DNA from: Dermatemys mawii | Taxonomy: Eukaryota > Chordata > Testudines > Dermatemydidae | Length of the DNA stretch: 64,000 bases | NCBI GenBank assembly: GCA_007922305.1 | Contig: ML677334.1 | Coordinates: 15,091,360 to 15,155,359, forward strand | Direction of reading: 5' to 3' | Shown: piece by piece, positions 24,304-36,585 of the stretch | Layout: each line of letters opens with the position of its first letter | How positions within the stretch are numbered: position 1 is the stretch's first letter | Position numbers and translations under genes: made by a program | The notes under the pieces: generated by a model | Told to the model about the DNA's origin: nothing | The model's database searches: none | Seen by the model: only the letters and a program-made list of their open reading frames with translations

Positions 24304-25019
24304 TGCCAAAATAGTAAAATACTTCAATAGGGTTACAAGCAGCTCAGCCCAATGAACTGAAATGAATTGCTCAAATTTTTGGTTTTGCATACTATTTTCA
24401 GGGTTATTTCAGTTAGTTTTTCCAGAGGAAATAGGGTGTCTCATAAAAGTTACATAGGATTGGTAAGGTCTATTTAGTCACAACACTGAAGAAAGCACAT
24501 GCTCATTAAGCAACTATTCAGGCAATGATGGTACTGTTTATAAAAGTGAAGAGGAAGTCTTGCATAAAAGTAAGCCACTGGCAAAAATACGGTAGGGAGT
24601 ACAATCTTTACAGTAGAAAATCTTGAAATCCTCCATGTTGCTCAGTTTGAGACTATTCATACCATCATGCCATAAGTCTCAACAGAAAGGTAACTCAATA
24701 TAACTTTACATAGAAAAGTCCATGATGGTATTTTTAGGACCTGATCCAAAAAATATTGAAAGTTAATAGGACTTTCTCCCTTGATTTAAATTAACTGTGG
24801 ATCAACCAATAACTTTTGTATCACGTGTGTCAAACAAAAGGAAGGTATGTTATATTCACTGTGTCGCATTCTGATAAGATAAGTCAACTGTGGCTCTAAA
24901 AGTCGACTGTCTTACAATGAAGTTATCAAATCGATGCAAAATAGAAATGGGCAGCATCTGGTTTGAATAATATAGGTGCTTAAATTCCTCTTACGTTCAA
25001 ATGCAAGAACATAGTAGTA
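24304..25019. other. unassigned DNA with one degraded palindromic repeat
   Basis: 24739-24807 is a copy of the palindromic family (CTGATCCAAAAAATATTGAA ... GGATCA). No gene seen. Confidence 0.5.
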
Positions 25020-25200
25020 GAAGAATTGGTCAATTTTTTTTCATCTTAGGTTTTTTTTTCTGGGAGTTGACCAAAATAGTTTTTGAATAATATGGAAGTT
25101 TTCTCTGAAGATGTTTACATTTTCCAATTTGTTTTCAATTTTCTGTTGAAGCAAAGCTAAAAATACATTTGATTTGAAATTTTTTAAAAAATAATTTCAT
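25020..25200. repeat. AT-rich degenerate repeat
   Basis: AGAATTGGTCAATTTTTTTTCATC followed by many 'ttgaaattttt' and 'caattttc' blocks resembles a sauropsid miniature element with 'agagctggtcaaaattttt' ends. 33930-34260 has the same character. The match is from memory and base composition alone could mimic it. Confidence 0.35.
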
Positions 25201-25204
25201 AATT

Positions 25205-25757
25205 CCTACATTGGGGTGTGGCATGTCAGTGAGGATTTTGGCTGGGGATGCAGACTTTGGGATGGAGCTGGGCATGAGGGGTTTGGAGTGTGAGAGGGTG
25301 CTTTGGGCTGAGACTAAGGGGTTTGGATAGTGGGAGGGGGATCAGGGCTGTGGCAAGAGGTTGGGGTGTGGAAGAGGGCCAGGGGTGCAGGCTCCGGGTG
25401 GTACTTACCTCAAGCAGCTCCTGGAAGCATCAGCATGAACCCCCTCCAGCTCCTACACAGAGGCGCAGCTAGGTAGCTTTGACCACTGCCCCATCCACAG
25501 GCACCGGCGCTGCCCCTGCAGCTTGGGTCGGGGCAGCATGCAGGGGCCCTGGGTGCCTCTGCGTGAAGGAACCAGAGAGGGGACATACTGCTGCTTCTGG
25601 GAACAGCATGGAGCCACAGAAGGCAGGGAGCCTGCCTTAGCCCCCTGCACTGCCCACCAGACTTTAAACATCTCAGTCAGCAATGCTGACCAGGGCCTCT
25701 AGTGTCCCTTTCCAAGCAGTAATTCCACTCAAAAACTGGACACCTGGCAACCCTAGT
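25205..25757. repeat. GC-rich turtle-type interspersed repeat
   Basis: The sequence changes abruptly from AT-rich to GC-rich. It has the 'ggggtttggagtgtgagagggtgctttgggctg' and 'ccaggggtgcaggctccgggtgg' blocks, GAGGCGCAGCTAGG, CAGGCACCGGCGCTGCCCCTGCAGC, and ends ACTGGACACCTGGCAACCCT. I recognise this as an abundant turtle repeat whose ends resemble a DNA-transposon terminal repeat. It has no coding capacity; the frames at 25290-25683 are by-products of high GC. Confidence 0.65.
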
Positions 25758-26429
25758 TCTGATTCATCTGAGAGCTAGAGCTAACTGAAGGGTGACAGTC
25801 CCATGCTGAAGTAACTTTTGAGGCTTCTAAGTTTGTTTCTGTTCCTGAGTCCTGACACAGTTTTGGAGTTTTATTTTGACAAATGTTCTGACTGGCTCTA
25901 CTGAGAACATCACAAAGTACATAGTGTTTGAATCCATTCCACTTCACTTGTCAACCACTGTTTCTCACCATGTTCATTGCCACCTTCCTTTCTCTTTGCG
26001 ATCCTAGAATTCTACTAGGGTCATGGCAGGCCCAAGAGAAGAGCAAAGCTGGTACCTGTGCCCTTTGTGCCCCATGACGGTCACTGTGCAGTCATGCTCC
26101 CACCCCCACTACTACCATGTCCTCAAAAGAAAACGGAAATTCACTTCCTTCATTAGTGCAAAGTTAATGTTAACCAGCAGGGTTGTACCCTTCCAGAATG
26201 TGGAGTGCAACTATATTGAAATGTTGAACACCGGGAAAATAAAAAGTTAAGGTTAAATAAACTTATACCTGCCAAACTTTAATTCACCCCTCTTATATGT
26301 TTGAATTATGATAGTATTTAATTACATCCTCACATATTATTTTTTCCATTGGATCCCTGTGTCATTCAGTGCACAGGATGAATGGCACTCATTAACAAAA
26401 CAATATTTTGCTTTCTCCTCATTGTTCAA
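25758..26429. other. unassigned DNA
   Basis: No gene or named repeat. Confidence 0.45.
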
Positions 26430-26755
26430 TGTGTGGCTCCAAGCAGTAGAGTTGTGGGGAGAGAAGGAGGGGCAGTGGCTGCTCCCCCTGAGCCAAGGAT
26501 TCCAAAAGTGGTACCTTTTTGAACTCAGCGGTGCGGAGGGTGGCTGGAGCAGGCATGTGTTTGGGGTGGCCAACGTTGGGGGGTGATGAGCCATGTGTGA
26601 TTGGGGCGGTGCGCTGCTTGTTCTTTCGGCAGCATTTCGGTGGCCATACCCATGCCATCGCTTCTTCTTTCGGCGGCATTTCGGCTTCAACTTCTGGTTT
26701 CTTTCTTTCTTTCTTTTTTTAAGCCTCTCCCCCTCATTTTAAAACCTGACTATGC
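26430..26755. repeat. second GC-rich interspersed repeat
   Basis: Contains CTGCTTGTTCTTTCGGCAGCATTTCGG and CTTCTTCTTTCGGCGGCATTTCGGC, two near-identical copies of a TTTCGGC(A/G)GCATTTCGG unit about 50 bases apart, then a (TTTC)n run at 26698-26717. Similar 'ttcggcggcaattcggcgg' text is part of a turtle repeat family. Several overlapping frames on both strands (up to 117 codons) cover it and have no domain. Confidence 0.55.
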
Positions 26756-29700
26756 CACTGGCCCCAAACCTTATTTATTGCTCTTATTCAAACCCCGCTT
26801 TAAAGTCAGAATTATTAATTTCCTCCTGGATGGTTCAGTAGTGCTCATCACTGTCATATCTGAGTGTTTCATAAGTATTAATGAACATTTAAATATTAAT
26901 GAGCACTCATGTGAGATGAGGAAGTACTTTTGTGCCCCAGTTCACCATATGTAAAATAGAGAGAAAAACCTTAAGGTCAAAACATCCACTAATTCTGGAT
27001 GCCCACTCTGAGAAACCTAGGACCCAAGTTTTTTCATAGTACATAACATAATATATCAGGCTGCATATGTTCAAAGCACAGCTACCATTGACTTTAGCTG
27101 CAGCTGTGAGTGCTGAAGTCACTTCTGCATATCAGAGTCCAGGATCTAAAGTCAGCTACCCAGAAAATAAAGAACACTGAAGTGGTGACCACCTGTGAAA
27201 AATGTGGATTAAGTGACTCGCCTAGATCACACTGAAAGAGAGAGAAAATCCTGTCCCCCAGGGCAGCATTTAGCTGCCTTAACTATGAGAACTGCCTTTT
27301 TCTTCCTTAGTGCCCTTCCTCATTCACTACCCACCTTCCAGGTTCTGCAACAAATAAATCAGGAATCCAATAGAGAACAGTCTCCTTTATTACTCAGCCC
27401 TGATTCATCCCCAAGCAGGTCCATCCTGTGCACTATATGAGTCAGGTACTCCACAGAAAAATAGGCTACGATCGTGTCATTAACTGTTGTATCATAACGC
27501 ATGCACAAAAGGGAGGTGAATTGCAGTTGGACAGTCAACCTTAATTCCAGAAAATTTCATAACTTTTGAGTGCCTGACTTGCAATCTGAATGTTTCTTTA
27601 ATATGGGGTTTTTATTTTGTTTCACAATTCCTGTAACTTACTATCTTTTTTTTTTAAAAAAAAGCAGACTAAAAAACAAATTTTATGTTGTGGAATAATA
27701 GACATGCCATGGGTCATCAGCAGCTCCCACCTCCTTCTCCTCATCCCACTGGTTGTCAGAGCTACCAGCACTGCCTGTAAGAAGCGATGTACGAATTGAA
27801 AGAGTGTATGAGTATGTGTTACAGATAAGACTTATCATTGGTATTGGAATGTGCAAGGTGTGTTTTCGTAGATCAGTAATACCATCAATCAAAAGTATAA
27901 AATCCTATGGTAATAGAATATTCATGTAAATTACTATACCTGGTTATTTCCAGTATTTTAGTACAGATGCTAGGTTTTTTAAGTGATAATGCTTTAGAGA
28001 TATATATGTTGAATAAGAATTACATTTATTACCTTAACCTTCATTCTAACTTAATAGTGTTTGTGTGGGAATTTCAACTATTTAAAAGAAATCTACAGAG
28101 TCACAGCAATGTAACTGGGGATGGCATAGAAAACTTTATGCACATACTAACCTACTTTAAAAAAAATCCTTGGCGATTTTCATTCAAAAATGTGGGTCAT
28201 TTGCTTTTTGTAGTTGCATCTGGCTCTAAAAATTCCACTGGCAACATTTTGATGAAGCAAACACATGCCAAGTAGCAGGCGACTGCCCTATGAATTTCCA
28301 TTCCTCTGGGAATTTGGCAGCTCCTTCTGTGTCACTTCATCACACGAGGTGACTAACTCCCACAACTAGAGCAACATTATGATGCACTGTCTGTCAGCAC
28401 CTCAGGATTGGAAATGAACAGTTTATCCACTGATAGTTCTAGGGAGGTGAAAGTGTGTGTTAATGTGCTAAGAACAAAGTGTCATTCACATTTTTAGAAT
28501 AAAAATGTTATTAGTGAGTAATAATAGTAGCACTAATGGCTGTTAGGGGTTGGATGCTTTTCTCACATATGCCTGTTTTATGCTGTTGTCATTCCACTGC
28601 TTTCAGTGCCTGATTTACATAGGTGTCAGTGGAGGATCTTAAAAATAACCTTTTAAAACAACTCATGGGCTTGGTCCAGATAAGATGCTAATATATCCCT
28701 TTCCTAGTCAACCTTGGATTAGTGTAAGATGTCATAGAAAATTGGTTTTCTATTATAAATGTTCTGAATGAGGCCATATAAAATTCAGCACCATGATTTG
28801 CAAGCAGAAAAACACTCATTTATTTGGTCTTTCTTCATGTACTAGCTCTGTATCTGTCAACAAGCTACTGTGTACATTGCTAACAAGACCATGCTAGAAA
28901 ACCATCTAAAAATGGTTTCAGTTAGTTTAATTTTGCCTCCCATTGTACACAAGCTATAATGTGGTTACAAGTTGTTACTGAAAACCTATCCAGATTTGCT
29001 TACCATGATCAAGACTACAATAGATTATTGCGTAGTTACTAATTTGGGATGAGGTCACCATAACACTCTGCCTGCCAGCACAGTGGTGTAAACTGCATTC
29101 AAGATACTCCTTACTCCCTTGTTCAGGCTACAGGTTGCAGTGCAGGGTGCAGAATAGCCTCCATTGGGCCTCTACCCACCCCTTTCATGCAGGTAGGCAG
29201 GGGCAGGGAGGGCGTAAGCTTGGACTCTATTTCCCTGACTTAACTCAGGGCCCAGTATAGATGAGCCTGCCTGGGGAATAATTACTGTATGCCAAGTATA
29301 CAGTGGTGCAACTTACTACTTCTTTGGAGAATGGGGGAACGAGAGTACAAACGGTCACTCTCTTAAGTCCCTGGTCTACTTCTGGGGCACTCAGTGCAAC
29401 TAAGCACTGCTACATACCAGAAGGGTGTGGTTTTCTGTCACTGGGTAAGATCAGTGTTATATTTCACTCAGTGGATGGACTCTGGCCTTTGCCAGGTGCT
29501 CTAGGGAGGAAGTGATGGTAAAACTAAGGGTTTTCCTTCACATCCCTCGCCTGCACAGGATTCACAGTTTGTTTTATGGCGAGGGGATGAGATTAGAGCT
29601 GGCACCCTTGTGTGAGCCAGTGAAAGCTGTGCTATGCTTGCCAGGACTGAACATCCATTTCATTACACACATTAAAAATAATAATTGATCTAGATGCTCA

Positions 29701-32101
29701 GATGGTACAAAGAAGCACAGCTCCATGGAAATTAGTGGAGCTACACCTATTTATACCATCTGAAGATCTGGCACATTGGATCATATTTTCAGAATGGTAT
29801 TAACCTACCTCATATAACCCTGATCCTGAAGTTGATAATGTGTGTGTGGATTACTTTGCCCGCACAGAGCCCTCATGAGTTCCACAGGGCTCTGTGCAGT
29901 CACCACAGTTTGACCATATGCTATCAGTTGCAGAATTTGAGGCTAAATTTGTTCTCACTGATTTCAGGATTCGTATTTGGGCATGCCCAAACCCTCAAAT
30001 TTATTAATGGAATTTGGGTAGTTATATGTGCAACTACTTAATTTATGTGGAAAATGCTGATTGTGGAGAAAATTAGAACTTCAGATGGGCACTTCTAGAC
30101 AATCTATGGCAATAGGACTTCTGAGAGACCATAGTCACTCTGCATATGTGTTTGATATTTAGTGAAAAATATTTTCTCAACCTTGTATGTAGAATGAGCT
30201 TCAGCAGTCCAGATTCTGTGTCAGTGTAATGGGTATTCTCAAAACTATCATTATAAGTGCTCAAGAAAAAAAATGGAGTCATAGAAAATTCTTTTAGATC
30301 TTATTAAAAATAATGAATTAGGCTTATAATCACTATTTGATGGGAAAACATGTTTAAGGACTTTATTTTTAAACAAATAACAAAACAAACACAACAAACA
30401 TACAAGAACAAATTAAACACTGTCAAATTCTGTCTTCTAAAAGAAAACAGAAAAAAGTCTTATTTTTCCAGAGATCATTTTGTCTTCCTGCCTGACAAGT
30501 TGTTTTTTTCCAGTCATGTACATGCTTTAATTCAAAATGCACTTTTAACTCATGTACTTTTTGTTGTTTTTTATAAAATGTATCTTCTCCAATTTCCCAG
30601 CCTTTCAAATCATGCTTTTTCACATTATATCCCACTTTATTACATATTATAATAATATCAAAAAGGTATAGTAGCTTCTTTAAAATACCAGTTCTTTTCC
30701 TGACATTCAGACATAAAGTTTGTAAGCTGCCACCTTCTTTTAAAAGTTTGGAACGAAGGGAATAATTTCTGCTGTTTAAACTTTAAGGAACAAAAATTTG
30801 ATCAGTATACAGCTGAAAACTGACATTGATACAGCAAATAGATAGACAGTTGCTTTCATTACAAATGGATTTTGGTAAAGAAGATTCTGGAGAATAAGAC
30901 TCAGCAGATGTGAGACTAGCAGGCCTATATAAATTTCATCTGGCATTTCTGTTTTCAGTGTGAAGTTTGCTTAAGTGCACAATTTCATGGTTGGCCAGCT
31001 ATCGTCCTTGGCTGAATTTATTTTCAATGCTGGTGAAAAAGATTATTGGTTTGCCAGTTGCTGTTCAGAAGTAATAACTCTAGATAGAAAATACAATCCC
31101 ATCAGGATCTCAAAGTTCGAATCCAGTGTGTATCTTCATTGCTGGAGGTTAAACAATGTTATTGGATCAACAGACAGCTAATTGCACTGATACACAAGAT
31201 AATGATCTACATAATCAAAATGAGTAGTTTCTTTCATCTCATTTTTAAGCAAAAAAAAAAAAGCAAAACACAGCAGTATATTGAAATACATGTATACTTT
31301 ATATATGAAAATTAGCTAACGATTCCTAAATAATTCAATTAGATTAAAAAGTATGAGATCAGTTCCTTCCAAAGACATCTTTAGTCTTCCTGTTTCAATG
31401 TATCTAACATGATTTAAGTGACTATCGTAGTGGCTCTGTTGACTCTGCATGGAACTCCTGTTAACATCATCTGGAGTTCTGCTGCATTTTAACACATACC
31501 TTTCAAATTTAACAGCAGACTAGGGAACAATTTTTATGTTCATTTTAGGAATTTTGTTCCCCAAACAAGTAGAGGCTGGAGATCTGAGCTCTCAATTTTG
31601 AGACATCGAGGAGAGAAATTTTCCTCTTTTGCTGTATGAACACTTTGATTGGAATGATATTAAAGAAGACAACAAAAGTAACTATCAACTTTAAAAGTTG
31701 AGTGTTCTATTTAGCTACCATGAGGGTAGGTTTCCACTTTATTAGTATCATGTACACAGTTACACATTTGGGTAGAGATACAGTTAAGAAAGAAAGGAAG
31801 GGGAAAAATGTGTCTTTAAAATAGAATAAATATGTAGCTTTCCTCTCCTGGATTCATTTGCTCACTAAAGTTATGTAGGAGAGGTCTGAATGAACTCTCC
31901 CCTGACAGCTAGCTGGGAGGGGGGAAAACTTCAGGAAAAAAAATTTATTTGCATGAACACACATATATCCTGGTGTGAAATTTGTATGTTCCTTGCAAAC
32001 ATAAGTTTGCTGATAGACAGAAGATAATACCATACCTGGAAAAGCTGGGAGATCTGTCCGTCTACAAGATTTAACCTGAGACTGGGCCAGGGGAAATTAA
32101 G
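26756..32101. other. unassigned AT-rich DNA
   Basis: 5.3 kb without a recognised gene. 29715-29775 is a copy of the palindromic family. 27200-27240 has a weak MIR-like phrase (TTAAGTGACTCGCCTAGATCACACTGAAAG). The 122-codon frame at 27907-28275 (+) was inspected: it is AT-driven, rich in Leu, Ile, Asn and Lys, and has no domain signature. Nothing else supports a gene. Confidence 0.5.
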
Positions 32102-32440
32102 ATGATACATAGAAACTTTCTAGTATCTGCGGGGGAGTTGGTAGGCATCCCTTATAGGATGGACCATGACATGACACCTGGGTGGAAAAAGGGTGCTAGA
32201 CCAAATCCATCACCTCATACATACATTGGGCCCAGTGGAGCTAATCCACCCTTATCTAGCACATCTGAGAGTGAGTCTGAAGAGGAGGACACTATCATGG
32301 AGTATCCTAGCATGGAGACCAGATTCCAGCCTCCATCAGCTGAACCCACAGAGAGCTCCACTGCTTCAGCTCTAAATCCCATGGCAGAAGCATTTAGGCC
32401 TGTTGCTGGCAATCCCCAATCAACGATGAGACCAGTCTGA
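32102..32440 (+). pseudogene. possible C-terminal part of an LTR-retroelement polyprotein
   Basis: An open frame of 112 codons runs directly into an LTR-like sequence. It starts with an IHRNFLVSAGELVGIPYRMD segment, resembling the small C-terminal barrel region after a retroelement integrase. It continues with a Pro/Ser-rich linker and an acidic stretch (SESESEEEDTIMEY, about residues 53-66), then a Ser/Pro-rich tail. Low-complexity acidic and Pro-rich ends are common for Gypsy-type pol products. The frame closes at 32440, with more broken frame after it. No catalytic integrase residues are present, so the assignment rests on position and composition. It could also be another retroelement-encoded protein. 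Confidence 0.4.
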
Positions 32441-33124
32441 GACAATGAACTTGTCCCACCAACCTCACCAGACCTTTGACAATCACTAAGAGATTGACCT
32501 GCAGAGGTCATAGCAGAGAGACAGGTGGCAGCAGAAGTTAACTGACAGTCAGGAGCACTGAACGAGTGGCTGGCGGGGTGGCCAGTGGAGAGGAACGCAG
32601 CTGGCAGAGTGGCCAGCCAGAGTAAGTTCTCAGAGAGTGGAGCAAGCAAGGTGCCTTCTTCCCCCGGGTGGGAGGTGTACTCACACAAATGCACCTCTGA
32701 ACCCTGGGTCCTCACTGACTAAGGACAACCACTGTGAATGGGGTATGGTGTGGGAGCAGACGGGGCACAGAAAAGGAACTTTTGGTTGTAGAAATCAAGT
32801 ACATGAGGCAGAAGGCACTGCCTCATGCACGCTGGGGTGGGTGTCCTGCTCAGAGTTTTATTATTATGAATCTTACTTGTGGCTTATTCCCTAATTAATG
32901 TCGTGTGACTTCCCTTCTTTCATTAAACATTTGTTTTCTAAACTCGGATGCTGTGCTTGCAAGTGGAGAAATATTGCCTCTCAGACACGATCAGGGATGG
33001 TGTGTAATTTTTCCATGTTAATGCGTGGGGGCTCGAGCAGCTTCTGTGTTGCATTGTTGGAAAGGAACCCTAAATATTCAACTCAGCCCTGGTTGCTGCT
33101 TGCTCCATCTGACGGAAGGGTTAC
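32441..33124 (+). mobile_element. LTR-like 3' end of a retroelement
   Basis: Landmarks I recognise from a turtle LTR family appear in order: GGCGGGGTGGCCAGTGGAGAGGAACGCAG, AGCAAGGTGCC, TGGGAGGTGTACTCACACAAATGCACCTCTGAACCCTGGGTCCTCACTGA, GGAACTTTTGGTTGT, CATGCACGCTGGGGTGGGTGT, a transcript-end region with CATTAAACATTTG, TGCTGTGCTTGCAAGTGGAGAAATATTGCCTCTC, GGGGGCTCGAGCAG, and an end near CTCCATCTGACGGAAGGGTTAC. The 5' limit is unsure and I see no clear target duplication. Confidence 0.6.
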
Positions 33125-35039
33125 CATTATTTGCTTTAGTTTTAAAAGACAAAAATCTCCAGAATCAATCTAAAAGAGAAGAAATCTTGCACAGAAATAA
33201 TGTGGGGTAATGTGAGCACTCTAAGGGCCTGTTTCAAAATCCATTGAAGATTTTGGAAAGATCCACAATGCACTTTGGTTCAGTTTCTGAGGAAAAAATC
33301 CAGTTTATGTGACACCCAAATGAAGATACAAACCCAGAGGAAAGATCTTCTCACTTAGTTATTGATGTCCCAATCTAAAGCCAGTTGAAATCAATGGAAA
33401 GATTTGTCATTTTTGTGTCAGTTTTGGATCAGGCTCTCATTTTACTAGCTATTGTTAATCCGGTTCAGAGTCTCAAAGAACAATGTTTGCTAATATTTTG
33501 TTCTTTTAAGCATTCTCAGCTGAGGCACATGAGTCTGCAGCAACTACTGCAAATGGTCTTTGGGCTAGAATAGTTTCTCTTCTTGGGTTAATCAGTAAAA
33601 TTTCAAAAGCCTGAACTTTATTATGCATACTTTTTTAAAGCCTTGATTAGTGAGGTTGACAAGTCTTATGTAAACATTATTGTGAACGGGGGGTGGAAAC
33701 TTTATAAAGTCATCTCATGCCCCTTATTAGAACTCTGTGACACATTCAATAAAATTCACTTTCTACAAGTTGCATTATTGCTAATTATGCTCAATAGCTG
33801 TTTTCACTCAAATAAAATTACTTATCATATTGTGAAAGCAGAAAATGAGTCAATGTTGAAAAATATCTTGGCTCGTCATAGCCCCAACAGTTATTTATAC
33901 AACAGTGTTCATAATAATTAGAATCAGATGAACAACAGATATTTTTTTGGTTCACCACCAATTAAAAGAAATGGTTTCGGGTCAAACAAACCTTTTAAAA
34001 AATACAGGCAATTGAACAGTGCAAAAAATCATTGCAGGTGGATCAAAAGATTACATTCAACTTCAAAACTATTTTTTTTATTTTGAACATTTTTAAATAT
34101 AATTAAAGGATATTTTGAAACAAAAACCTAGTTTCAAACCAAAAAATTGAAATTTTTGGGTCTGAAAATGTCAAAATAAACATTTTGATTTTTTTTCTGA
34201 AATCTTTTTAGGTTTATTTTTTCTTTGTCAACTTTGCAGAATTATTTCATAATTTTCCCAAATGTTCGTCTTATTCAATCTGTATTTTTTCACACACAAA
34301 TATGTGAAAAATGTGCCCAATTCATATAATATTTTGTAAATTAATAATTAGTGATGGTCAAACATAAAATATCCATGTGGATGTTCATTCAAACCTTACC
34401 AGACGTTCAGAACCTTTTTAATCTGCATGTTTTGGAATCTTGCAAGAGAAATCCTTCTCACAATAAATTGGTATTTCTGTTTCCAATATTAACTAGAACC
34501 AGAAAAGGCAAAGGTGAATAGAACTGAACTTTTCCTTTCTATTATTTTTATCTGAATGTTTACAGACTTAAAAAAAGGTCTGTTAAGATTTAGTCTGAGT
34601 TTGTGTATAAGTTTGGGCAGCCCATTTTGAATCTACAATATGTCACTAGTTCTTAAGAATAATATTGTTTGTGACTGAGAGTGTAATATAGTGTGAAATA
34701 TATATTACTTCTTAACAATAGGTTAAAAATGAAATCATTTTATAGGAACCAAGGCTATAAGCAGGACTAGTTAGGAATCTGTTCTCTCCATACATTCCCC
34801 TCCTAAGAGCAGTAATTTGTGATTTGTGTGCTCTTATTTTTCTATGCAGGCACATTTAGGCTAAATCACAATATGACCCTATATATAACTATTTCTGTAC
34901 ATTCTAGGCCAAATTCTACTTTCACCTCAGGTAACCCCATGGAGGTGAGTTAAAGTCACTGGGGTGGCACAGGGATTAACTATAGGCAGAATCTCATATC
35001 AGTAGTGACTTTAATATGCTTTTTTAAAACCCTCCTTCT
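33125..35039. other. unassigned AT-rich DNA with degraded repeats
   Basis: 33369-33440 (GTTGAAATCAATGGAAAG ... TTTTGGATCAGGC) and 34909-34990 (GGCCAAATTCTACTTTCACC ...) belong to the palindromic family. 33930-34260 is a run of 'gaaattttt' and 'caaaat' blocks like 25020-25200. No gene seen. Confidence 0.5.
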
Positions 35040-35984
35040 CTTCTTTTAATCCAGATTAAACATGACACTCTTTTGAGGTTTGAGGCCATAACCTTTGTTT
35101 CTCAGACAAACACCGTTGTTATTTTTACCATTTCCACCTGTTTAAACCTGGTGCATTATCTTTTTGGCAATGACTCACCATTCTCCAGCATTCAGGGTTC
35201 TTAGTCTGGAGTGCCGAAGGGGGCTGTCTGTGATGCCATGGTAAAACTGAAATAGTGCTTTTGGGTTTGGCGAAATCCAATTATAGAACATATGAGTTTG
35301 TGGATTCTTGATTGTTTTTTTTGATCATATGCTCTGTTGTCGGCACTCATGGTTCTGATCCACTCCAGACATTGTGACAATTGGTGTAGTTTTGGCAGGA
35401 TTCCATGGGTCAATTGGTTATTTTCAAGGCTAAAACATCCATTAAACAAACAAATTAGTCTTAGGTTTAAAGAGGTAACCTAAGATTCTGTAATAAGCAG
35501 CTTTATATCTTGGACTGACCCCTGCCAAGCAGCAAGGTGATCTCCTGCTTATGTGTAGGCATCTGTGCCCTTCAGAGTCAAGACAGCATGAAGATCCTGT
35601 TTCTCCTGGTCAGGGATTTTTATCACCGGAATCCAAGTTGATGCTCTGAGTTCATGTTCAGGACTCCCCTTCCTGGAGGGAGTGAGGAATATAATCAACA
35701 TGGTCTTTGTCCTTTGATGATACACAATACTTCATTTTCCTTCAATGGGTCATTTTGTGAGCAGGATGAGAACTTTATCTTAGTTAATTTTTCTTTTCCC
35801 ATTTGGTGAGTTACACAGTTACAGAGGTTTAGGAAGCAAACCTTGAATATAACTTTATGCCATGGGATACAGATGATATAAGGAGTAATACGTGTAGCAT
35901 CCTACAAGCATTCCATAAAATCTAAACTAATTCTTATAACACTAATAATTATTTTGACAATATTAACCCACAGGTAAGCCAGAC
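35040..35984 (+). repeat. unclassified interspersed repeat, long copy
   Basis: I recognise parts as a dispersed turtle sequence: TGCATTATCTTTTTGGCAATGACTCACCATTCTCCAGCATTC, CACTCCAGACATTGTGACAATTGGTGTAG, TTCCATGGGTCAATTGGTTATTTTCAAGG, CTTCAATGGGTCATTTTGTGAGCAGGATG, GTGAGTTACACAGTTACAGAGGTTTAGGAAG and TATTTTGACAATATTAACCCACAGGTAAGC, quoted here as landmarks. Its head is duplicated at 36464-36585. No coding capacity. Whether it is an LTR or a DNA element is unresolved. Confidence 0.55.
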
Positions 35985-36452
35985 TGGTGTCTAGCTATTC
36001 ATTTGTCAGTCTTCAGTGAGGCACCGGACCTTGTCATGATCTGGCTGACTATTAGCAGTAAATATGCCCAATGGGACGTTAGATGGGGTAGGATCTGAGT
36101 TACTACAGATAATTCTTTCCAGGGTGTCTGGCTGGTGAGTCTTTCCCACATGATCAGGATTTAGCTGATTGCCATATTTGGAGTTGGAAAGGAATTTTCC
36201 TCCAGGGCCGATTGGCAGAGGCCCTGGGTTTTTTTCATCTTTCTCTGCAACATGGGGCATGGGTCACTTCCCAGAGGAGTCTCTGCACCCTGAAATCTTT
36301 AAACCATGATTTGAGGATTTCAATAGCTCAGACATAGGTTAGGGATTTATTAAAGGAGTGGGTGGGTGAAATTCTGTGGCCTACGTTGTGAAAGAGGTCA
36401 GACTAGATGATGATAATGGTCTCTTTTGACCGTAACGTCTATGAATCTCAGT
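35985..36452 (+). mobile_element. CR1-like LINE 3' end (second family)
   Basis: Landmarks: GTCTGGCTGGTGAGTCTTTCCCACATG, TTTAGCTGATTGCCATATTTGGAGTTGGAAAGGAATTTTCCTCCAGGG, GGCAGAGGCCCTGGG, TCTTTAAACCATGATTTGAGGATTTCAATAGCTCAGACATAGG, GGAGTGGGTGGGTGAAATTCTGTGGCCTACGTTGTG, GGTCAGACTAGATGATGATAATGGTCTCTTTTGACC and the terminal TCTATGAATCT, the kind of short repeat that closes CR1 elements. The subfamily differs from the copy at 5.3 kb. Confidence 0.85.
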
Positions 36453-36463
36453 CACAGCCTCCC

Positions 36464-36585
36464 AATCTTAGACAAACATCTTTGTTACTTTATACCTTCC
36501 CACTGCAACTTGTTCATACAAACTGCATTATCTTTTTGTCAGTGACTTTTTGTCCGCTATCATTCTCCAGAATTTGAGCTTCTTG
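36464..36585 (+). repeat. second partial copy of the 35.1-kb repeat
   Basis: TTAGACAAACATCTTTGTTACTTTATACCTTCCCAC, CTGCATTATCTTTTTGTCAGTGAC and CATTCTCCAGAATTTG match, in order, the sequence at about 35095-35205. Confidence 0.65.

Noticed and set aside
27907..28275. 122-codon open frame on the plus strand
   Set aside because: AT-driven composition, no recognisable domain, no neighbouring exon-like sequence.
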